Shown here in pieces: positions 35,587-45,881 of a stretch of 64,000 nucleotides of DNA. The notes below the pieces were generated by a model that ran no database searches, was not told the origin of the DNA, and was given only the letters and a program-made list of their open reading frames with translations. The first letter of the stretch is position 1. Every line of letters begins with the position of its first letter. Both the position numbers and the translations under genes were made by a program. The stretch comes from Porpolomopsis calyptriformis (Eukaryota; Basidiomycota; Agaricomycetes; Agaricales; Hygrophoraceae): NCBI GenBank assembly GCA_951640195.1, contig OX621173.1:1715780-1779779 (forward strand), read 5' to 3'.

Positions 35587-36199
35587 GTTATTTATGTTTC
35601 CGATAAGAGATCTCTGACTCTTGTGATTTAAGCTAGGTTGACTGGCCAATTGATATTACTTCGTCATTGTAGATTCGCATTACCGTAATCTACAAGCTAG
35701 TCATCTTCCGCCATTAAACATTTTGTTGCCTATCTGGCAACTGTGGAAGACGACCAACCCATGCTTGCGCGATCCTTGGCCTGCCGAGCTTTTGGATGGA
35801 CTGCTGACATATGATGACAGAGGTACAGAGAAGTTGGGCCAATGTTGTTGGCTTGAATTCTGCGGGTTCTGCTCAGATTCTTGCAAAGTGCACTTCGATT
35901 TTTTGCTCGCTGTTATATCACCAAGAGTGTCTCGCGAACAATGCCATTTGAAGGACAGCAAGTGGAAGACGACCAAGGTGTTTCAGTACCGAGATCTACA
36001 TCTTCGACATCTATCAGGTATGAAGTCCGAGCATTGCCTCCCCATCACGCTCACCGCTGCTTCAGTGACTTCCGCCGTTCTTGTAGTGACCAAAATATAC
36101 CCTCTGGAATTGCCATGAGGCAGATGTAAGCGATCTGAACTTCATCAATGAGGAACCGGTTGATGCCCTCGTTTCCATGCGATCCTTCCGCATGGTCAT
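35587..36199. other. Unassigned stretch after F-box-like protein 1
   Basis: An open frame at 35723-36118 (131 codons, WLEFCGFCSDSCKV, Cys-rich middle) and an overlapping one at 35881-36129 exist. I recognise neither. They could be a relic of an F-box gene tail or of a hypothetical gene; no firm start or intron is visible. Confidence 0.4.
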
Positions 36200-36202
36200 T
36201 TA

Positions 36203-36350
36203 GCACTGCTCTTGAAGGTAACGATGGCCATCACCGACAGATCGTTGGTTTAGTTTGTCGACCGAAGGGGCCGATATCCAGAAGATGTCTGTGTGCGTTT
36301 TTCTTATCCCGATCTGCCGCGAACATCGCAACAACTTGGTAACCCGCCCA
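36203..36350 (-). pseudogene. NB-ARC scrap of an NLR, minus strand
   Basis: The minus-strand reading HTDIFWISAPSVDKLNQ followed by GDGHRYLQEQC mirrors SHIFWTSATTVDKLNQ and DDHGRYLQDQ of the NB-ARC exon. It is preceded by unrelated sequence and has a deletion between the two blocks. A lone, inverted remnant of an otherwise lost copy. Confidence 0.7.
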
Positions 36351-36512
36351 GTTACTCCCCTGATCTGATGGAGGATTGTTATAATTGATTGAACGCGTGG
36401 TGATTTGCGACCATGGTGCTGAGTGAGTTGCTTGTGATCTCTGGGGAGATTAGACAGCCACCGATCATTCAATTGAAATAACAGAATATTCAGTCATTCA
36501 TCTCCAGTACAG

Positions 36513-37025
36513 CTACCACAGAGGTTGACCGTATTTATGTGACAAGTCCAACTCGCATTCATAGCCCTTCTTCGTCTTAGCACAACTTCTACGATAGAGC
36601 TCCTCGAGGACATCGGAACGACGATGGCCGGCAAAGGCCTTGTTGAATGCATCGCGGTCGTTCTGCAATGAATTTGCCTGCGTTTGGTAGTTGTTCGCCA
36701 TCGCGTTCAATTGTGGCTTTTGAGCGGGACCGGCAGTGTTGGCCTTCTGTGTGAGAGAAGTGTGCATATCCTTCATTGGCTGTATCTGCTCGTGGAAGTA
36801 GTTATCCATGACGTGGGCCAACTCGCCCTTCTTCTCTGCATGGGTAGATGAGTGCTGTGGAGAAGCGTGAGTGAGAGACGGAACCTACGGTTATTAAGCT
36901 GGAAAGAATTTCAAATGAGCGGGAGTCGATCATCTAATTAAGGAACGGGAATTTACCGGCAAACCAAACACGATCGAGTTGAGGAAGGAAGCAAATGCAA
37001 CCAGAATCAAAAACGTGAAGCGCAT
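36513..37025 (-). CDS. Small secreted protein, unknown
   Basis: Exons 36957-37025 and 36513-36854 (minus) give 136 residues. Exon 1 (23 codons) is exactly a signal peptide: MRFTFLILVAFASFLNSIVF then GLP. The mature part is helical, Lys/Gln/Asn-rich (MDNYFHEQIQPMKDMHTSLT), and ends with two cysteines (RRSCAKTKKGYECELDLSH). No known domain was recognised. Alternative acceptors near 36907 or 36872 are possible, but the one at 36855 keeps the frame. A secreted effector or wall protein is possible, without direct evidence. Confidence 0.65.
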
Positions 37026-37262
37026 TTTGGTGAGTGAATTCTGTCTGTAATCGACCAGCGACTGAAAGATGAGTTTGGGACACCAGGTCTGAGGACCCAA
37101 CTGCCTTGCCCTCTCATCTTAAATACCATTCTCTTTGTCTCCGTTCGACCGGAACATTAATCACTGCAGAGATCTCAACCATCTCACCCGGACATCCATC
37201 AAGCGATCGCCCCATCAGACGCGTAAAAATAGTAATACAAGACGCACATACCATCCACCAAC

Positions 37263-38790
37263 ATGTCGACAGATCTCTTGGCTATTCCAGAAGAGGTCCT
37301 TCTTGATATCATTCACTCGGTCCCACCCTTAGATCCCGCCGAAACTCTCAAAGACATTCGTTTTGCCAATGACCAAGTCCTCGACTTGTCCTTTGTCAAT
37401 CGCCAGTTAAGACGTCTGTGCCTCCCTCTGCTCTACCGGCATATCCTTGTCACCTTGACCGAGGCTGGGCTCCCTCCTGGTGCAACACATGCAGCACAGC
37501 TCAATGTGCTCAGGCAAAACTTGGAGCGCAAGCCTCACTTGGCAAGTTTAATCAGGTAACGCACAAAGTTCGTTTTCACCAAAGGACCAACGGTACTCAC
37601 TACGACAAGGCACATTGAAATCAAACCGCAAGAATATGTAATCAGATACTGCATATTCGACTCCCTCCCGTTGCTCCCCAACATAACCCGCATAGACTTC
37701 CCATCCAACGTCAAACTTGACCTGGACTTCCTCTCTGTCATCAGCTCACACCCAAGCACGTTCACCGCACATTGGGACAATACACTAAGCTTCTCCTTCC
37801 CAACAGGTTTCTGTTTTCCGCCCGGTGCTCTCTCCAGCATCCTCGTCGAATACGGAGTTTTCTCAAGCGGAAATTACACTAATACAACCCTGCAGCCGCT
37901 TTTCTCCACAGCAGGTCTCAGAGTCCGATCTCTGATCTTCCGTGCCTTAACCCCCCCTCGCTTCTTTCACTTGACATACCCAGAACTCTCCAAAATAGAA
38001 GTCAACGCTCATCCCCACCACAACTCCGATGGTTCAGAGCCTTTGGGGTGGTTCCCGTCCTTCCTGGAACGCCACCCTCAACTTGCAGAAGTCTTTGTCA
38101 GTTTCAAACATTTTGGGCCACCTCAGACGTGGGCGATCATCAAGAACTACCCAATATTGAGGCCATTGTATGATGCCGTCCAGAGGCAATGCCTATCCGC
38201 CTCGTTCTCATTCGAATTCATCACTGCCCGTCGGGAAGGATCAGCCTCCACTATCGCCAACAAGCCGTTCGAGATCTCTGGGGTAATCGTAGCAGTCCAC
38301 CTGCCCAGCGCTACTCTGGATGTGATGCGCTGCCTCGCTTCTTCAATTCCCACCCTTCCAAGCCTCGCACTCTACCTTCACCAGTCCAGTTCTCCCTCTT
38401 TCACCGTTGACGTGGTAAATTCATAACAAATATATTCCCATAATCTCAGACTTATTTACTGTTTTTCCTCACAAGGACACATTCGTTTCTGCATCCCACG
38501 AATGCCTTGGAAGCGTAGCCTCCTTTAGCGTGACTAACCTTCACCGATTCGTCAAACTCGATTCTCTCTCTTACGAGGGAGAACACGATTTGTCGGCTGA
38601 TATTACTACGGCGGAAACGATGGCCAACAACAAGTCGAGGCAGATGTTCCGGTTGAGTGAGCTTCTTGCGGCTGGAATGCCGAACTTGCAGTCCATCGAC
38701 TTTAGAGAGGAACATGTCCAGTGGCTTTATGTTGTTACGAGGACTGAACATGGTGTGGCAAACGTCGGGATGGAGGCGCACTATAGGTGA
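37263..38790 (+). CDS. F-box-like protein 2
   Basis: Exons 37263-37555, 37646-38414 and 38476-38790 give 458 residues with consistent phases. The F-box-like start is MSTDLLAIPEEVLLDIIHSV with DLSFVNRQLRRLCLPLLYRH. Later segments form LRR-like strands (LPLLPNITRIDFPSNVKLDL, LRVRSLIFRALTPPRFFHLT) and end in NLQSIDFREEHVQWLYVVTR. It differs clearly from F-box-like protein 1, so the two are not recent duplicates. Likely a substrate adaptor for ubiquitination. The ATG at 37263 fits a short leader after the divergent secreted-protein gene, 237 bp away. Confidence 0.75.
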
Positions 38791-39453
38791 TAAGTTTTCT
38801 CTCCATAAATATTACGAGTCATTTAAAATTTTAAACACATGTATTTCAACCTATCTTGAGCCAGTCTCTTCATTCCATCAGTACACCATGATCATTGGGC
38901 AGATGAAAAAGCATTCACCCCGACCCACGCCAACAAATGGACCCATGATGGTTCTTGTCTGTCTTAAGAGCTCCTCTCGCCGATCCAGATGGCGATACGC
39001 CTTGTTGAACCTCGATCCCATATCGAAAGCGTTCGTGATGGTTGTATTCAAATCACGATGCAGGCGAGTGCGATGAAGAAACTTACCGGGCCTGGATCCC
39101 ATTGTTGGCGCGTTCAGACATGTAAGCTGCTGGTCGCATTCCTGGTCCTCAAGTAGCGGCAATCGACCTGGTGGGTATTCATTCATTTCGCTGTGAGCAC
39201 GACGAGGTCACTCTGCTGATCACAGTGACGTAGGAGTCCATTGCGAGAGTTCGTTGGAGTGAAATCATTCTGTTCCAATTATTCACTAAGGTCGAGGACT
39301 GGAGAGGTTCGAGGAATGCGATGAATCAACTTCCGCCCCAAACACCTTCATGTCGGGTAGACTTGTACGGGCGGCAGCGAGCACAAAAATTCACGAGCCT
39401 CGTATCTCCTGGACACCGTCTTCCAGCTCGTCGGGATTTGATAAGAACACTGC
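38791..39453. other. Intergenic before NLR E, no gene called
   Basis: A minus-strand frame at 38878-39186 (102 codons) is open, but I recognise nothing in it and its composition is ordinary. 39200-39440 shows weak similarity to the upstream region of the other NLR copies only in its last tens of bases. Confidence 0.45.
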
Positions 39454-39509
39454 TTTGTCAGTTTGGGCGTCTATCGCATTATCTCTTTCGAACCACCATC
39501 ACCTTCATC
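39454..39509 (+). promoter_or_regulatory. Conserved leader of NLR E (E/G/H type)
   Basis: The block cagtttgggcgtctatcgca followed by ttatctctttc and accaccatcaccttcatc precedes the ATG. The same block is at 59151-59202 (G) and 62324-62375 (H). It differs from the B/C/D leader by a short insertion, defining a second promoter subtype. Confidence 0.5.
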
Positions 39510-42046
39510 ATGAGCGGCATTTCTTTGGGTACCCTCGACGCAAATCATAGCACAGTGAACTTGGCCGGACGTGATCAATTCCATTATCACCTTTACCCTC
39601 CCTTAGCCCCAGGTCAGTCAGTTCAATGATCACACTTTTCAATAATGCGAAGTAGATGCTATTTGATTTGATTCGGCCGGTGACCTGCGTTTTATACTTG
39701 CGAGCAGGCAAACCTTTCACGGCTCGTCTCATCTGCTTGCCAATCTGCCATCTGCTTCGCTTCACGGCAGAAAGTGTATATGAAAATTCCTTCTGATGTT
39801 GCTTGTGAATTCTAGGACCAGAGAACGCCAAACGGCAGTCAGGCTTGCCCCAACGTATGAACGATGCTCCCATCGATCTTCTCTCGGCACATTTCACTGG
39901 AAGAGTGAAAGAACTCGAATTTGTAAAAGAAGCGCTCAACAAACACCCGACCAGTCTACCAAGCCGTTACGCTATTTATGGGATGCCAGGACTAGGGAAG
40001 ACTCAGTTACTATTGAAGTACGCAAAACTAGCATTCGAAAACCATTGGTACTCCCATATCTTCTGGACATCGGCTACTACCGTCGACAAGCTAAACCAAG
40101 GGTTTACTAAAATCCTCGATCTCGTTGACGACCACGGCCGCTACCTTCAGGATCAGAGCGCGAAGCTAACGTCGGCAAGACGCTGGTTGGAAGGTTCGCA
40201 CGGAGATAGCGAGATCGATTGGCTTCTGGTCATTGACAACGTTCACTCCGATGCACTGAGCTTTCTTCGCTTGCATCTACCTCGAAGTAATGCCCAAGGG
40301 ACCATTCTTTTCACAACACGGACGACTGAAGTTGCTATGGCTTTAACGAACACAGCGGGAATACAGTATCCGACACTCGCACTTAAGACTTTGGAGCTGA
40401 CAGAGGCGACGAACCTTCTAGTCGGGGACGCAGGATTCGATTCGGAAATCACATCTCCATCGGTATTGAGCCAAGCCGAAGCGTTAGTCAAATGCGTTGG
40501 TCGTCTGCCTCTTGCCGTTGTTCATGCGGCGTCGTTCATCAAGCAAACGGGTACTACTTTAGGCGATATGCTCAAATTATATGACAATGGGCAAAAGATG
40601 AAAGTACGTTTATATCTATCACTTACATCAAATTCAAATGTTCACATACGCTGATAGATGATTCAATGGGAAAATAATCTAAATACTTACGAGGAACGAT
40701 CTGTCGCGGCCACATTTTCCAACCTATTCAATCAACTGAATGATGAATCTTGCGATATCAGCAATCTTCTGAAAGTTCTCTCATTCCTTGACCCAGAGAA
40801 CATACCCGTGAAGATGATTGTTGAAGGGGCCAGGCGATTGTCAAATTCTGAGAGTCCAGACCCATTTGCCGACCCGTTACCAGCATCCCCCATTGCGTCG
40901 ACATCGTCTTCGCTATCACCACCACCATTACCCAAGCTTACCCCATTACGACGACTGAAAGAATGGGGCAAGCGTCATTCGCCATTGCATCGTGCTGTTA
41001 AAACTGCAACTGACGACACCGGGCCGATATCTCGGATAGCTTCGGAATCCTCTTCACTGATTTCCTTAATTCTTTCGCCAATCAACTTTCAGAAAGCCAT
41101 ACAAAAGCTCAACGACCTATCTCTGGTTGAGCATCGACCAAATATCGGTGACTCTTCGTTGTGGATGCACGATTTGGTCCAATTCATGATACAGGAGTCT
41201 GCGAGGACAGAGGAAACCTATCAACAGTGGCTCAAACTATCTGTGTCCCTTGTCTGTTTTGCCTTCGACCACATCGAAGATTACAAATTACCACAGTCAT
41301 GGCCTGAATGCGAGAAACTCGTGTCGCATTTACGATCTCTGAACGAAGCATGGGGTGACGCGCGTGGCTTCAACGAGGAGCTGACAGTGGTCAAGTTCCA
41401 TACTGCAAAATATCTGTGGAGATGTGGACGATATGATGAAGCTGAGGAGTGGTATAAGCAGGTCGTTGAAGTGATGAACAAGTATTTAGGGGCTGATCAC
41501 TCGTATACGCTCGCCTCGATGGGCGGTCTCGCATTGGTGTATAACTCCCAAGGACGGTACGACGACGCGGAGACGCTTCATAAGCAGGTGTTAGCCACCA
41601 CGCAGAAGCTTCTAGGAGCTGGTCACCCCGACACACTCGTCTCAATGAACAATCTCGCATTGGTGTATGAGTCCCAAGGACGGTACGACGACGCGGAGAC
41701 GCTTCATAAGCAGGCGTTAGCCACCATGCAGAAGCTTCTAGGAGCTGATCACCCCGACACACTCATCTCAATGGACAATCTCGCATCGGTGTATAAGTTC
41801 CAAGGACGGTACGATGATGCGGAAACGCTTCATAAGCAGGTGTTAGCCACCGGGCAGAAGCTTCTAGGAGCTGATCACCCCGACACACTCACCTTCATGA
41901 GCAATCTCGCATCTGTGTATTACTCCCAAGGACGATACGATGAGGCGGTTGCACTTTACAAGGTGGTCTTAGCTGGTTTTGAGAAGTGTCTCGGGAGTGA
42001 TCACCCATACACACGAACCACAGCTCGTAATCTCTCTCATTTATAG
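39510..42046 (+). CDS. NLR copy E, NB-ARC/TPR receptor
   Basis: Exons 39510-39612, 39816-40603 and 40658-42046 give 759 residues. Exon 1 is of the G subtype (MSGISLGTLDANHSTVNLAG, RDQFHYHLYPPLAP). Exon 2 starts three residues longer than in C and D (GPENAKRQSG) because the acceptor lies farther upstream. P-loop GMPGLGKT, Walker B WLLVIDN and LFTTRTTEVAMAL are present. Five TPR units, one carrying GAGHPDTL instead of GADHPDTL. The C-terminus stops early (RNLSHL) because the usual tail is cut by a stop in the sequence catttatag. A broken 5' copy of the disordered-protein gene starts 93 bp downstream. Confidence 0.9.
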
Positions 42047-42139
42047 ATATTTCACTGATGGCCGCGTTTCATACATTGTGAGAATACAGTCAGACCTCAA
42101 TTCACTTTCTCATGTCCCCCTCATCCTCTCATCTTCATC

Positions 42140-42900
42140 ATGTTTGAAAAATCACTCACTCTCCCAGCCTTGCCTCGTTTCTCCTCGTTTCTCTTTATTC
42201 GCTCTCTCCTCGTCGTTCGGTTCAGAAACATGACCCTAATAATGCCGACGATTGGTACATACCTTACAATGGCCCTTATGAGATGCCTACAGATCCACCA
42301 CCTAAACTTCATCCACGAGACAGCTGGGGTGACTTGATCTCTCCAGACGAAGACGACGCTATTTTAGGTGACAAGGACTTGCACAGTCGCTACCGTAATG
42401 ACCCAACCTCCCTCTCCGACCTCCCCTTTCGTGCCCTCTCTGGCGTATCCCATCAGACCGTCTCTTCCACCGCAGTTGACCCTCATCGCAATAGCAACAC
42501 AGCCTCTTACCGAAAAAACAATACGCGTCCTTACCCCTCTACTTCCCATGGCGGTATCGACTCTACTGGTGGCGTCGGCGAATCTCCCAGCGATTGGCTC
42601 ACTCCACCCAACCAACCAACAGGTCTCCCTTCACCAACCTCTTCCCTTTTCACTCCGCCCCAAAACGGACCGATAAGTGGTCCTCCCCTGAAATATCCTC
42701 TCCCCAGATCAGAAAAAGTTCTTCCTCAGAGCACAAACGGAATAATACCGTACGCCTCATCCAACCTGAAATCCCCATCACTTCTCACGGCTGCGACCCC
42801 CTAACCGATGAACGATCCCAAACCTAATCGAGATAATCCTCGTCGAATACATCCTTTATCATCTGACCATGACATCCCGCTTTCGGCTTCATCTTCCCAG
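42140..42900 (+). pseudogene. Long 5' fragment of the disordered-protein gene, behind NLR E
   Basis: About 760 bp matching 19025-19835, the longest of the truncated copies. Deletions in the first 60 bp remove the frame (MFEKSLTLPALPRFSSF then a shift), and a short deletion near 42590 (ctcccagcgattgg against ctcccatgccaccccagcg) adds another difference. It ends within atcttcccag, where NLR F sequence begins without spacer. Confidence 0.85.
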
Positions 42901-44247
42901 TCGACCGAAGTTGCTGAGGCTTTAACGAACACGGCGGGAATACAGTATCCGAGCTCGCACTTCAGACATTGGACCTAAGAGAGGCGACAATCCTTCCAGT
43001 CGGAGATGCAAGATTCGATTCGGAAATCACATCGCCACCGCTATTACGCCAAGCTGAAGCGTTAGTGAAATGCGTTGGTCGTCTGCCTCTTGCAGTCGCT
43101 CATGCGGCATCGTTCATCAAGCAAACGGGTGCTACTTTAAGTGGTATACTCGAATTATATGACAATGGGCAAAAGATGAAAGTACGTTTATATCTACTAC
43201 TTACCTCAAATGCAAATGTTCACATACGCTGATACTGTAGATGATTCAATGGGAAAATAATCTAAATACTTACGAAGAGCGATCTGTCGCGGCGACATTT
43301 TCCAACTATTCAATCAACTCAATGATGAATCTTGCGATATCAGCAATCTTCTGAAAGTTTTCTCATTCCTTGACTCAGAGAACACACCTGTAAAGATGCT
43401 TGTTGAAGGGCCAAGCGATTTTCACATTCCCAGAACCCAGGTCCATTTGCTGACCTGTTACCAGCATCCCCCGTTGCCTCGACATCGTCTTCGCCATTAC
43501 CACCGTCATTACTCAAGCTTACCCCATTACGACGACTGAAAGAATGGGGCTCTGATGGAGCAACGACGAAATATCAGAGACTCTTCGTTGTGGATGCGTC
43601 ATTTGGTTCGATTCATGGTACAAGAGTCTGCGAGGACAGAGAAAACTTATCAAACGTGGCTCCAACTATCTGTGTTGCCTTCCAACATATCGAAGATTAT
43701 GGATTACCACAGACGTGGCCTGAATGCGAGACATTTGTGCTCCATTTGCGATGGATGACACGTATGGCTTAAATGAGGAGCTGACAGTGGCCAAGATCGA
43801 TACTGCAGCATAACTGTGGAAATGTGGATGATATGATGAAGCTGAAGGGTTGTACAAGCAAGTCGACGATGAAATATTTAGGGGCTGATCACCCTTGTAC
43901 GCTCACCTTCACGAACAATCTCGCAATGGTGTATAGCCCCCAAGGGCAGTACGAAGACGCGAGAACGCTGCATAAGCAGGCGTTAGCCAGGACGAGGAGC
44001 TGATTACCCATCTACGCTCACCTCCATGAATAATCTCGCATCGGGGTATGAATCCCAAGGACGGTACAATGAGGCAGCTGCACTTTACACGGTGGCTCAG
44101 GAGAAGGGTCTCGGGAGCGGTCACCCAAACACACGATTCACAGCTCGTCAGCTTGCCCATCTCTGTCAGCTACAAGGACAAGATATTGAGGGAGATGCGA
44201 GCAAAGACGACATCGTACCGTTGATCGACCGGCCTGCGATCAACTGA
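42901..44247 (+). pseudogene. NLR copy F, broken chimera
   Basis: Begins in the middle of an NB-ARC exon (GTT-GCT-GAG-GCT context), fused to the preceding gene fragment. It retains the 3' part of exon 2 (GRLPLAVAHAASFIKQTGAT), intron 2 and exon 3. Exon 3 has 1-bp deletions (ttttccaactattc; gaagggccaagcg) and a large deletion of the linker region after ctgaaagaatgggg. Three to four worn TPR units follow (GADHP, NNLASGYESQGRYNEAAALY), ending with GQDIEGDASKD-like sequence that recalls the tail of copy C. No P-loop remains. Confidence 0.85.
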
Positions 44248-44314
44248 GAGTTGTGATGGAGTTCACTTTGCATTTCCGTTATTCTCTTCACTTGTGTCAT
44301 ACTACCAAATCATC

Positions 44315-44428
44315 TTAGGGCCTGGACAGTAACGTAGCGTGGCTAACTTTGCCAGCCTAAAAGTGTAGCAAACTCCGCCAGTTTAGCGCCAAAAAGCTGG
44401 CATTGCTAAGCTGCTGTCCAGGCCCTTA
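44315..44428. mobile_element. Tourist-like (PIF/Harbinger-type) MITE
   Basis: A 108-bp element (44318-44425) bounded by the perfect 12-bp inverted repeat gggcctggacag, with imperfect pairing continuing inward, and flanked by TTA on both sides (44315-44317 and 44426-44428). A 3-bp TTA target duplication and a GGGCCTG-type end are typical of PIF/Harbinger MITEs. It has no coding capacity and lies about 200 bp upstream of MAPEG copy 2. Confidence 0.8.
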
Positions 44429-44581
44429 CGCACCTGTCTGGGGTGCACTTGATAATCTTTAGTCAGGACTGTGCAGTATCGTCATCTTTATTATCTCAAA
44501 GCCTTCTACCCGTTCCGGGCAGCGTTGACCGACTTTCTCAGTAATGTTCAGTAACTGCATACGCGTCTCCGGCAGGATGGC

Positions 44582-44590
44582 TTTATATAG
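44582..44590 (+). promoter_or_regulatory. TATA box of MAPEG copy 2
   Basis: tttatatag, 33 bp before the ATG, within the block ggcaggatggctttatatag shared with the inverted copy 1 promoter. Confidence 0.65.
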
Positions 44591-44622
44591 CTATTCCTGC
44601 CATTGAGTCCCTGCCAACAACA

Positions 44623-45438
44623 ATGTCCACCCACATCACCCTTCCTCAAGGGTAAACATTAATCCCTCACATTCAGAGCCTTTCCTCATCTTAATATTAT
44701 TTTATAGATATCACTATGTCATCGCAGCCGTGGTCGGCGTTTCCTGGGTGCCTTGGATCCAAGGCGTCATAGTCGGTAGGTTTCGCAAAAGGGCAGGAAT
44801 CAGATACCCACAAGGTCAGATTGGCGATCACTCTCATGCAGGTTTTCTGTGATAACTTACACTATGAATCTCAAGCGTATGCCGAGAAGACTGAGACCGC
44901 AGCATCAATAGATGCACAGAAATTCAACTGTGCTCAACGTGCGAACTTTTTCTTTTCAAGTTTCCACTCGCGGGCGAGATGAACATACTTTTCTCAGGTG
45001 CCCACCAAAATACCCTCGAACTTCTTCCTATTCTCTTAGCATCGTAAGTGATACCATCTTATTTTTTTCAGCTACCCGGAAAAGTGAGTATGACGTTGTC
45101 TTTTAGCACCTTGGTCTCTGGTATGAAATACCCCATCCTTGCTGCGTCTGGATGCGCCACCTGGTCCTTCGGTCGTTTCCTTTACACTCGAGGATATATC
45201 ACCGGCCATCCCGAAAAAGTGAGCAAAACATGCAGACGCGTCAATCAAATTCATCTCTCTTCTAATTTATCCAATCGACAGCGTTCTCCTGGCTCCCTTA
45301 TCTCCATGGCGTCGGTGACCGGTGAGACACTCTTGCATTGTTCGGCATGCCTTTGCAATTGTTCATTTATGACTTCCAATAGTGCTTAATCTCGCCGCTA
45401 CTTACGTCGCCGCGCAATTTATTCTTGCCAGTTTGTGA
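44623..45438 (+). CDS. MAPEG / microsomal glutathione S-transferase 3-like, copy 2
   Basis: Exons 44623-44651, 44708-44814, 44876-44938, 44998-45043, 45107-45218, 45282-45321 and 45383-45438 give 150 residues, the usual length for MGST3-type proteins. Read-out: MSTHITLPQGYHYVIAAVVG, then WVPWIQG, FNCAQRAHQNTLELLPILL, LVSGMKYPILAASG and SLISMASVTGVLNLAATYVA, ending ILASL. The MAPEG core residues (FNCAQRAHQN) and four hydrophobic segments are visible. Expected role: glutathione-dependent detoxification or peroxidase activity in ER membranes. It is the inverted paralogue of the gene at 33058-33857, with the same intron positions. Confidence 0.88.
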
Positions 45439-45881
45439 GATTAAATGGCAAATGGTCGCTGGTTGGTCTTTGCTACCGCGTGTGATGAGAGCACAATCGT
45501 ATTTGGCGTTTTTTCTAGAGCGTGGATTTGTTACAATTTCTTTACCCTCTTGTTTGCTACATAGTTTCTACCAAACTACGTTTCGTATGGAGATATTTCC
45601 GCAGTGAATGCCATGAAAATTAAATTCCCCCATCTACTTCAGCACCTGTTTGCTGAAGTAGATGGGGACAATTAATTTTGATGGCACACGTCGGAAAGCA
45701 TCATCAGAACTCTTACCTTGCTGCCTGCGATGTTTTAATATAATCAATCATTAAGGTCTAAAGCACGTTTACTTTTATGCTGATCTACACTGTCCCATCC
45801 TTTCTCACTGCTACCTGGCTCAATACCCCACGTCGCTATGAATACATTGTGTTTAATAAGTAAGGGACTTCCGTCGGCGCT
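45439..45881. other. Intergenic between MAPEG copy 2 and SMC1
   Basis: The convergent 3' ends of the two genes meet here. The only structure seen is the hairpin at 45609-45686. Confidence 0.6.
45609..45686. repeat. Long hairpin, foldback element
   Basis: Arms of about 36 bp (tgccatgaaaattaa..., ccccatctacttcagca) mirrored after a loop of about 6 bases, with only a few mismatches. It could be a small foldback MITE or a transcript 3'-end structure; target duplications are not evident. Confidence 0.8.
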
